Source of the DNA: JBDTVS01 sp040007095
GTDB lineage: Bacteria > Acidobacteriota > Vicinamibacteria > Vicinamibacterales > CAVVIG01
Direction of reading: 5' to 3'
DNA: 57,773 bases
Assembly: GCA_040007095.1 (NCBI GenBank)
Contig: JBDTVS010000216.1
Location: 1-57,773, forward strand
A program made the translations under genes and the position numbers. Under the pieces are notes generated by a model, which did not search any database, was not told the DNA's origin, and saw nothing but the letters and a program-made list of their open reading frames with translations. Position 1 is the stretch's first letter. Each line of letters begins with the position of its first letter. Below, in pieces: positions 51,473-57,773 of this stretch.

Positions 51473-51644
51473 TCGACACCGAGGGCTTTGCCGCCGTGGG
51501 TTCATCGCCCTCTTTGACCGCGTCTTTGAAGCCGCGAATCGCCTGGCCGAGACCGCGTGCGAGATCGGGGAGTCTCTTTGCACCGAAGACAAGAAACACT
51601 ATCGCCAGAATGACGACAGTTTCGGGAAAACCGATTCCCATCAC
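51456..51644 (-). CDS. tatA: Sec-independent translocase subunit TatA
   Basis: 62 residues. MGIGFPETVVILAIVFLVFG is the TM helix, then the hinge and amphipathic helix (AKRLPDLARGLGQAIRGFKD) and a short charged tail. It forms the twin-arginine translocation pore. No tatB or tatC is nearby. It lies 9 bases after a quinoprotein gene and overlaps DUF2844. Linkage to exported redox or DUF proteins may be functional. Confidence 0.92.
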   Translation of the reverse strand: MMGIGFPETVVILAIVFLVFGAKRLPDLARGLGQAIRGFKDAVKEGDEPTAAKPSVSNDRKA

Positions 51645-51653
51645 TCACCTCTT

Positions 51654-53678
51654 CTACTCGACGATCAGCTGCCCGATAGTCCATGGGTGGTCCGTGCAGA
51701 CGTACTCGTAGCTTCCAGGTTTCGTGACCGTAACGGTCGCGGACTCCCCCGGCTTGATCGGCCCGACCTTCCAGGATCCGTCGCGGGCAGCGATACTGTG
51801 GCCGACTTTCGAGGTGTTCGTGAACGTCAGCGGCGTGCCCGCCCTGGTCCGCAGACGCGACGGACTCAGGCCGTTGTCGTCGGCCCAATCGATCTTGCGG
51901 CCCGCCGACGCAATGGTAAAGGTCGTGACGGTGCCGAGTTGAATCGGTCCGGCATCGGCGATGCGTCCGGCCCACTCGCGCGTGATCGCGGGCGGCGCCG
52001 GCGCTTCGCGCGGCGGCACGGTTCCGCCGACTTTGAATGCCCAGACCGCCCTGTTGTTCGCCAGCGCGACGAACTGCTCGCCCCGGCTTTCGTAGGTCAT
52101 CGCGGCCGCGGCACTCGGCCCGGCCCCGCCGCCCAGTCCAAGCTGCCCGGTCTGAAAGCGCCACAATTCGTCGCCGGTTTTCGCATCGTAGGCGTGAAAG
52201 ACGCCGTCCGCCTCCGCGTGAAACATCAAGCCGCCCGACGTGGTCAACGGGCCGCCGCTGCCCTCGCACTCGGAATAGAGCAGACGCTTCTGCCACGCAA
52301 TCTTCGCGGTCCGAGCGTCGAGCGCCGCAAGCACGCCGTACTGCTTCTGACCGGGAAGACGCGTGGGCTGAATGAACTCCCAGCCGGTGTTGGCCCGCTT
52401 CATCCAGGCGGGGTTGACGCACGCGACGGCGTACAGGTAATTGGTCTGCGGGCTGTAGGCCATCGGCGTCTGACGCATGTTCATGTGCGGCAGGTACTGA
52501 TTGGGACGATCGGTGGAGATGGGATCGAAGTAGCAGCCGGCAATGAAGCCGGGGGGGATCATGTCCTTCTCCACGCACTCCGGGCCGACGCGATCTCCGC
52601 CGACGGTGAACGGCTGTGTCGGCGACGTTTTCAAGAAGGCGTCCTGCCTGACGGGGCGCTCTTCAACGGGAACGATCGGCTTCCCCGTTTCACGGTCGAG
52701 GATGAACATGATCCCGTCGGTCCGCATCGCCGCCAGGGCCTTGCGGGTTCGGCCCGCGAAGGTCGTGTCGTAGAGCACGAGGGGCGTGCTGAGATCGTGT
52801 TCCCAGATATCGTGATGGACGGCCTGAAAATACCAGCGCATCTTCCCCGTCTTGAGGTCGAGCGCCACCACGGAATTGTCGAAGAGATTGTTGCCTGGCC
52901 TCAGCTCGCCGCCGTACTGGGGCACCGCGTTCCCCGTCGGCAGGTACACGAGGCCGAGCTCGGTGTCGACCGAGGGCGTGGTCCAGATCGCGCCGCCGCC
53001 GTACTTCCAGATGTCGCTATCCTGAGGCCAGCTCTCGTGCCCCGGCTCGCCGGGTCCGGGCACGACGTCGAAGCTCCAGAGAAACTTTCCAGTCTTCGAC
53101 TCGTAGGCAATCGCACGGCCGTGCAGGAAGTTGTCGCCAAGCGACACGACGCCGACCACCACGCCGTTGCCGTACGCCGGAGCGGTGGCCATCCCTTGAG
53201 AGGGAATCTCCTTGGGATGCTCGGAGGTCCAGACGAGCTTTCCGGTCTCCTGGCTGATCGCCATCACGTTCGAGTTACGCAGACCGGCAAACAGCAACCC
53301 GTCGCCGATGCCGATGCCCCGCTTGCCGCTGAACGGCATCTCCGGTTTGAACGTCCAGAGCGTCGCGCCCGTCGCCGGGTCGAGCGCCATGATGACGCCG
53401 GCCGTCGTGACGACGAACATCCGTCCGTCCTTCACCATCGGAGTCGCTTCGGCGCGGTCCGGCGTCTCGACCACCCAGGCGCCGCCCAGCTGTTTAATGT
53501 TCCGCGTACTAATCTGGCCGAGCGTCGAGTAGCGGGTGCCGGCCCAATCGCCCCCCGGCGCATCCCATTCCTTCCCCGGATACGGCTGTCCTTGTCCGGC
53601 CGACCGCATCGGACACATCGAGGACAGGACCAGGGCGCTGATGGACAGCACGACATTCCGCCAACGACCGCGTCGCAT
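51654..53678 (-). CDS. PQQ-type quinoprotein with C-terminal cupredoxin domain
   Basis: 674 residues. ATG 53678 has an excellent GAGGAGGT upstream. Signal peptide to about 28. Residues 30-570 form the propeller of methanol/ethanol-dehydrogenase-like quinoproteins (TATAPAYGNG-like repeats; GKEWDAPGGDWAGTRYSTL; LWTFKPE; LDLKTGKMRWYFQAVHHDIW). The adjacent-Cys pair of the PQQ pocket is not seen. Residues 590-674 are a cupredoxin-like domain with H627, C661 and H664, but the expected Met ligand is Thr (T667 in CTDHPWTIGQ). There is no heme c CxxCH. Likely a periplasmic oxidoreductase; the substrate is unknown. Confidence 0.85.
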   Translation of the reverse strand: MRRGRWRNVVLSISALVLSSMCPMRSAGQGQPYPGKEWDAPGGDWAGTRYSTLGQISTRNIKQLGGAWVVETPDRAEATPMVKDGRMFVVTTAGVIMALDPATGATLWTFKPEMPFSGKRGIGIGDGLLFAGLRNSNVMAISQETGKLVWTSEHPKEIPSQGMATAPAYGNGVVVGVVSLGDNFLHGRAIAYESKTGKFLWSFDVVPGPGEPGHESWPQDSDIWKYGGGAIWTTPSVDTELGLVYLPTGNAVPQYGGELRPGNNLFDNSVVALDLKTGKMRWYFQAVHHDIWEHDLSTPLVLYDTTFAGRTRKALAAMRTDGIMFILDRETGKPIVPVEERPVRQDAFLKTSPTQPFTVGGDRVGPECVEKDMIPPGFIAGCYFDPISTDRPNQYLPHMNMRQTPMAYSPQTNYLYAVACVNPAWMKRANTGWEFIQPTRLPGQKQYGVLAALDARTAKIAWQKRLLYSECEGSGGPLTTSGGLMFHAEADGVFHAYDAKTGDELWRFQTGQLGLGGGAGPSAAAAMTYESRGEQFVALANNRAVWAFKVGGTVPPREAPAPPAITREWAGRIADAGPIQLGTVTTFTIASAGRKIDWADDNGLSPSRLRTRAGTPLTFTNTSKVGHSIAARDGSWKVGPIKPGESATVTVTKPGSYEYVCTDHPWTIGQLIVE

Positions 53679-53805
53679 CAGACCTCCTCTGCCTCGATGA
53701 CCGCAATCTATCACGCTTGCCGGAGAATTATCGGCGCACCACTGGTTCCTTTAGGACGTCCTTACGCCACGCGCCGGCGGTGACCGCAGGCGCGTGCGCT
53801 CACGG

Positions 53806-56772
53806 TCACAGCGGCTTGAGCAACATGATCTGCACCACCGTCGATCCCGCGCCGCGATACGCGTCGGGCAACAACGATTTCCCCAGATCCACGCGCAAGA
53901 CGGTGCTGCGCGGCGTCCGCAGATTCAGTCCCAGCCCGAATCCGGTCACCGGCAGCCAGGTGTTGTCGCGCGACGTATCCTTGCCTCGGGCGTGGTCGAC
54001 GAAGAGGTCCACGCGGTACTGGTTGAAGAGGTTGAACGAGTACGACCCGCGAAACATCGCGAGCTCGCCGAACCTGACGGCCGACGGCACACCGTGCATG
54101 CGTGCGGCGTCGAAAAAACCGAACTGGTACATGCTGAACCGATCGAGCCGGTCCCCGCCGAAGTAGGCCCCGTTGAGGTGAATCGTGTGAAATGTCGCGA
54201 AAATAAAATCCTTCGAGCCGCCGAGATCGTAGGTGGTGAACGAGGCGGGCGACGGTTGGAGGTTCCCGGCAGGGCCCCATGACTCTGCGCTCGTGCGGCG
54301 ATGCGCCATCAGGTTGCCGACCAGCGAGTAGCCGCCCCGGCGATATTCGTATCCCGCGCCGACACCATGGGTGCCGGTGCTGGCGGGGATGGTGAAATCC
54401 TGGGACGTCTTCTCGTCGCGGAAATACAGGTCGTACTTCAGCTCGTAGTGAGCGGTGAGCTTCTGAAACGCCGTGGCCTGGAAGCCCACGTTGAAACCGG
54501 TCGACACCGGCACGCGGTCGACCCGTTGCCCCGCCTGCTCCCCCTGCGCATCGAACAGCGAATCGTTCGACTTCACCGCCAGGCCGAAGAAATCGACGCT
54601 GGCGTCGAACCGTCCGCCCCACAAATTCGCCCGCTGGACGTTGCCCGCAGCGAAAACGCCGGCAAAGAGCAACGCCAACTGCATGTCCTTGTTCAGGAAA
54701 TTGAAGTCGATCACGTCGAGGCCACCAAGCGGCAACGGCTGGTCGAACGAGGGATCGATCTGCGCGCCGAACGCCAGCGCTTTGGTCGACGAGGTCATCT
54801 GTTCGCTGACCACCCGCGTCTCGCCGCGCTTCACCAGGTACCGCAATCCCTGCGCGGTGTCGCGGTACATGATCCGGCTGCCGGCGCGGGCCTCCGTCCG
54901 TTCACCCTCGAAATCCGGCGGGTTCAGCACCACGTCGGCCACCCGCGCCTCGCGCTCGACCAGCAGCGTCCGGCCGGCCACCAGAAACATCTGCTTGCTG
55001 GTCTGGCGCTCGAGCAGCCAGATCGATTTGCCATCGATCACACCGACGCGGCTGAAGGTGTGCGTCTCGTCGTTGGAGACGACCACTCCCGTCAGATGCG
55101 TTTCCACCGCCTGCACCTTCAGCCGGACAAATTCCTGCCGATCGATCCAGACGGTCCCTCGAAAGAGCGCGCGGCCCGTGCCGACCGGATCGAAATGGAC
55201 CACGTACGCCGGCCGGCCGGCCACCGTCTCGAGTCCGTCGAGTCGATACTTGTAGTCCTGGCCCAGCCGGAGATCGAGCGGCAGCGACAGGACTTTTTCG
55301 GGCTGCACGAGCGGAAACGTCGGACGATTCGCCGTCCACGTCGCGCCGTTCAGGGAAAAGCTCAACTCTTCCCATTCGACGACGCCCTTTTCAAAGAACA
55401 CACGGTTTTCCGTGACGATGTTCCAGGCCGGCTCGCTGGGCGACGGATGGAAGTGCTGCGCCAGCCGCATGTGCGCCGTGTAGTGCACGAGCGCCGCATC
55501 CTGCGCGGCCTGGGTCCGCTGATGGCGCGCGATGATTTCCTCGACCGATGGCAGCGCGTCCTTCTTCACCTCCGCACTCTCGGTGAAGCGGTCGACGGCA
55601 GCTCCGTTGAAATCAAGAACCAGCCAGTGCGCGGCTGCGGGGACCGTCAGGCTGATGGGCGCGCCTTCCGGTGTCTGGACGCGCACCGGCTTGATCGATG
55701 CGCCGGCCAGAAGATCCCGCACTTGCGGCGCGGTCGCATCCCTGATGCTGACGACGACATCGAACGGCGTCGGGTTCCGGCCGCTGTCGTAGAACAGGAA
55801 CGTCGCGAAGGTCGACGTGCTGAAAAGCAGCCGGTGCGGCGTGCTGGCCGTCACGTCTACGCCGCCGCGCGACAATCGCAGGCCGGCCGCACGTTCATCG
55901 ACCGTGACGAGGTTGCCGCCAAAGAGATCGGCGCCGCGCGCCGCAACGGTCAGCACCGCCCCGAGACTGGTCGCGCTGCCGGTGTAGCTGATCACTCGCA
56001 CCGCCGTCGCCAGCGACTGCATCTGGGTGTCCAGGAACCGTGAAGACGCCGCGTCCGCAGCATCGGGCAGCGCAATCGGACCCAGCACGACGACCGCCGT
56101 GGGGTCCTGGCGCTCGACTACCTGCGTCATTCGCTCCACGCTCGCTCGCGACGCCGGCTCGGTGAGGGCGATTCCGTCGATATACGGTGCGGCGCCCGCC
56201 GCGTACAAGCGCACCTGCCAGTCGTCCAACGACGAAGGTACACTCCCTTCGAGAACGAGGGCATCGGCATCCACAGAGCGGAGTTGCACCGAAGCGAGCT
56301 TCAAAAGAAAGAGATAGCGATCGATCGCGGGGGCCGCGTCGGCGGCGCCAAGCGCCCCGATCTGATAAGCCGCGACTTTGCCCCTGGCGCGCTCTGCAAC
56401 GGCGCGGATCGCCTGCTGCCACGCGTCGACCTGGTCGTCACGGCCCGGAAGACCGCCGAGGTTCACGACCACCGACACTTGCCGATCCTTGTACGCGGAC
56501 AGACGATTGTCGAGATCGGCGAGCGACGATCCACGCGTCGTAATGGAGTTCAGATCGAACCCGATGCGCGCCACAAGCGGCGGCATCACCGCCGGGGAGC
56601 GAGGCAGCGCCGCCAACAGATTCGAGGGGGCGTCGAGCGTTTCGTCAACCGCGATGCCTGCCAGTGACGCACGCGCCGCCGCGGGAGCCTGAGCGCTCTC
56701 GGCTGCCGACGCAGCCGGGGCGGAAGCGAGAACGGTCGCCAAGCCGAGCAGGATGAGCCGTCGCCACATCAT
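53806..56772 (-). CDS. 988-residue multidomain protein with probable outer-membrane barrel
   Basis: Signal peptide to about 22 (ASAAES). Residues 60-330 look like a TIM-barrel-type alpha/beta domain (VSVVVNLGGLPGRDD, AYQIGALGAADAAP, YIDGIALTEP). Residues 420-640 resemble a LolA/MucB-like half barrel (FFEKGVVEWEELSFSLNG, YKYRLDGLETVAGRPAYVV, GTVWIDRQEFVRLKVQ). From about 690 to the end, alternating aromatic strands suggest an outer-membrane barrel (YELKYDLYFRDEK, GVGAGYEYRRGGYSLVGNL). I know no named family with this combination. It begins within the stop of a truncated ACP and is divergent to a LolA-like gene, so a lipid- or polyene-related export role is plausible. Confidence 0.6.
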   Translation of the reverse strand: MMWRRLILLGLATVLASAPAASAAESAQAPAAARASLAGIAVDETLDAPSNLLAALPRSPAVMPPLVARIGFDLNSITTRGSSLADLDNRLSAYKDRQVSVVVNLGGLPGRDDQVDAWQQAIRAVAERARGKVAAYQIGALGAADAAPAIDRYLFLLKLASVQLRSVDADALVLEGSVPSSLDDWQVRLYAAGAAPYIDGIALTEPASRASVERMTQVVERQDPTAVVVLGPIALPDAADAASSRFLDTQMQSLATAVRVISYTGSATSLGAVLTVAARGADLFGGNLVTVDERAAGLRLSRGGVDVTASTPHRLLFSTSTFATFLFYDSGRNPTPFDVVVSIRDATAPQVRDLLAGASIKPVRVQTPEGAPISLTVPAAAHWLVLDFNGAAVDRFTESAEVKKDALPSVEEIIARHQRTQAAQDAALVHYTAHMRLAQHFHPSPSEPAWNIVTENRVFFEKGVVEWEELSFSLNGATWTANRPTFPLVQPEKVLSLPLDLRLGQDYKYRLDGLETVAGRPAYVVHFDPVGTGRALFRGTVWIDRQEFVRLKVQAVETHLTGVVVSNDETHTFSRVGVIDGKSIWLLERQTSKQMFLVAGRTLLVEREARVADVVLNPPDFEGERTEARAGSRIMYRDTAQGLRYLVKRGETRVVSEQMTSSTKALAFGAQIDPSFDQPLPLGGLDVIDFNFLNKDMQLALLFAGVFAAGNVQRANLWGGRFDASVDFFGLAVKSNDSLFDAQGEQAGQRVDRVPVSTGFNVGFQATAFQKLTAHYELKYDLYFRDEKTSQDFTIPASTGTHGVGAGYEYRRGGYSLVGNLMAHRRTSAESWGPAGNLQPSPASFTTYDLGGSKDFIFATFHTIHLNGAYFGGDRLDRFSMYQFGFFDAARMHGVPSAVRFGELAMFRGSYSFNLFNQYRVDLFVDHARGKDTSRDNTWLPVTGFGLGLNLRTPRSTVLRVDLGKSLLPDAYRGAGSTVVQIMLLKPL

Positions 56773-56939
56773 GGTCGCGCCGGCTTCAACACCATCTCGA
56801 GCGCGCCGATCGAATCCAGCCCGAAGCCATCGCCAAAGAGCGGCATGTCGGTGTGGAGCTCGTCAGCCGTGATCGACATCCGCAAGCATTTGACGATCGC
56901 GACCTTCACCTGGCCTTCGAGCGCCCCACGTGGGTCCAT
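56769..56939 (-). pseudogene. Truncated acyl carrier protein
   Basis: 56 residues, clearly related to the ACP at 47220 (MDPRGALEGQVKVAIVKCLR versus MDARGTLEDQVKAAIVRCLR). The Ser attachment site survives (S43 in GFGLDSIGALEMV), but the protein ends after helix II (LKPARP), so helices III and IV are absent. The stop overlaps the ATG of the 988-residue gene. Upstream sequence is also shared (ACAGCCTA-AACATCT block at 47505 and 56946, plus strand). Probably non-functional. Confidence 0.75.
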
Positions 56940-57006
56940 CAAGACAGCCTACAACATCTACCTCGTCGTCGAGGCCCTGTGCTGGCAGGCTGTGGCGAGC
57001 CGGTGT

Positions 57007-57060
57007 CTATACGAACGACCGGACGCCACCGAATGACCGTGAGGCGTCGTACGCTACCAT
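57007..57060 (-). pseudogene. 17-codon remnant of a second chain-length-factor-like gene
   Basis: Reading from the ATG at 57060 gives MVAYDASRSFGGVRSFV and a stop; the intact gene at 48770 begins MVAYAPMRQ. The DNA around both starts shares CGTACGCTACCATGGC on the plus strand (48758-48773 and 57048-57063). Between it and the truncated ACP only about 65 bases remain, so most of the gene appears deleted. Confidence 0.5.
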
Positions 57061-57078
57061 GGCAAACTGGAGCGCTCA

Positions 57079-57723
57079 ATGTCACCAGTCGATCTGTTCG
57101 CCCACCTGCTCGTGCTGTTGTCGTTTGCGGCGCCTCAGGGCTCCGCCGGCGCGCCGCGGCGACCCGGCGATCTGTTTACCGAAATCTATCAGCGCGGAAT
57201 CGTCAAGCAGCGGACCATGAAATCCATCCGGGCCACCTTCACGGAAACCACCGAGTCGACGCTGCTGGTGAAACCGATCGTGGCCCGGGGCACGGTGATC
57301 GCTGCGCCGCCGCTGATGGTGAAGATGAGCTACACCGAGCCCGAGATGAAGACCGTCACCATCGACGGCCGTTCGCTCGTCGTCGCCTGGCCCGGGAGGG
57401 CCGAGCGTCAGCAGATCGACATCACGCAGACCAAGCAGCGCATCGATAAGTACTTTACGAACGCGAGCGTCGACGAGCTGCGGAAGCTGTTCGAGATAAC
57501 CGCGGAACCCGACCCCGTCCTGCGCCGCGCCGACCGGGTCACGATGACGTCAAAGCGTCGGCAGCTCAAAGCAGGGCTGCAGGAGCTCGAGCTGTGGATC
57601 GATCGAGAGCGCGATGTCCTCGTCCAGATGCGGCTGTCGTTCCCCGACGGGGACAAAAAGACGATCGTGCTCGACGACATCGCCGTCAATGTGCCCCTCA
57701 GCGACGACACGTTCCGGCCCTAG
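57079..57723 (+). CDS. LolA-like outer-membrane lipoprotein carrier protein
   Basis: 214 residues. Signal peptide to about 25 (GSAGAP). The LolA-type half-barrel pattern follows: MKSIRATFTETTESTLLVKP, ARGTVIAAPPLMVKMSY, VTIDGRSLVVAWP and the C-terminal ELELWIDRERDVLVQMRLSF. It has GGAG six bases before ATG 57079. LolA paralogues of this kind are standard members of aryl-polyene and related clusters, where they help move the lipid to the outer membrane. It is the last complete gene; 50 bases without features follow. Confidence 0.8.
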   Translation: MSPVDLFAHLLVLLSFAAPQGSAGAPRRPGDLFTEIYQRGIVKQRTMKSIRATFTETTESTLLVKPIVARGTVIAAPPLMVKMSYTEPEMKTVTIDGRSLVVAWPGRAERQQIDITQTKQRIDKYFTNASVDELRKLFEITAEPDPVLRRADRVTMTSKRRQLKAGLQELELWIDRERDVLVQMRLSFPDGDKKTIVLDDIAVNVPLSDDTFRP

Positions 57724-57773
57724 TCCCAGTACAAGCGCGTTTGCGACACGGCGGTAAGCAAAAAGCTCGAAAT

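Noticed and set aside
1..57773. CRISPR array, prophage or insertion sequence
   Set aside because: No regularly spaced repeats, integrase, transposase or phage structural genes were seen. The only repeats are short dispersed elements and hairpins.

Overview
The window looks like chromosome of a GC-rich, Gram-negative, aerobic bacterium of the Acidobacteriota, most likely Vicinamibacteria. The clues are three VWFA-related proteins of the acidobacterial type, two very large TonB-dependent receptors with an N-terminal carboxypeptidase-regulatory-like domain, a PQQ propeller protein of acidobacterial type, TPR/sulfatase fusions, and an ECF-sigma/Ser-Thr-kinase remnant. The lineage is inferred from gene content only. 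No rRNA, phage, insertion sequence or CRISPR array was seen.

Left part (1-20.2 kb): a partial M48 metalloprotease behind a CHASE2 adenylate/guanylate cyclase; an SDR; a DUF433/DUF5615 toxin-antitoxin-like pair; decayed sigma factor, kinase and beta-propeller fragments; tRNA-Glu(CTC); an M23 peptidase; a cupredoxin-like lipoprotein; the heme A/O genes ctaA-ctaB plus a DUF420 gene (cytochrome oxidase maturation); a TPR protein and a sulfatase-TPR protein; then two TonB-dependent receptors on the minus strand.

Middle (20.2-43.3 kb): the core bioenergetics genes. A VWFA-like gene converges on an F0-only ATP synthase operon (atpZ-I-B-E-F). Next is a complex I operon holding only nuoA, C, D, H, J, K, L, M and N, with nuoB, E, F, G and I absent. 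Two VWFA genes and a cytochrome c assembly/HemX protein follow. A heme operon (hemA-hemC-cobA/hemD-hemB-hemL) encodes the C5 route from glutamyl-tRNA to uroporphyrinogen III and precorrin-2.

Right part (43.3-57.8 kb): the most unusual region. A minus-strand operon encodes a catalytically dead ketosynthase partner (chain-length-factor-like), an acyl carrier protein, an XrtA-type polysaccharide deacetylase, a PHP-domain hydrolase, an intact ketosynthase and a lipoprotein, with a divergent methyltransferase. About 8 kb further on there is a truncated second acyl carrier protein, a 17-codon remnant of a second ketosynthase partner, a 988-residue protein that appears to end in an outer-membrane barrel, and a LolA-like protein. 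Together these suggest an aryl-polyene-like type II polyketide/fatty-acid locus of uncommon composition that continues past the right edge. Between the halves lie DUF3443, DUF2844, tatA and a quinoprotein with a C-terminal cupredoxin domain.

Three families of short dispersed repeats (CTGCTGAAA/TTCTAAG, CCACGAAG and CGCAGAG types) sit in the spacers.
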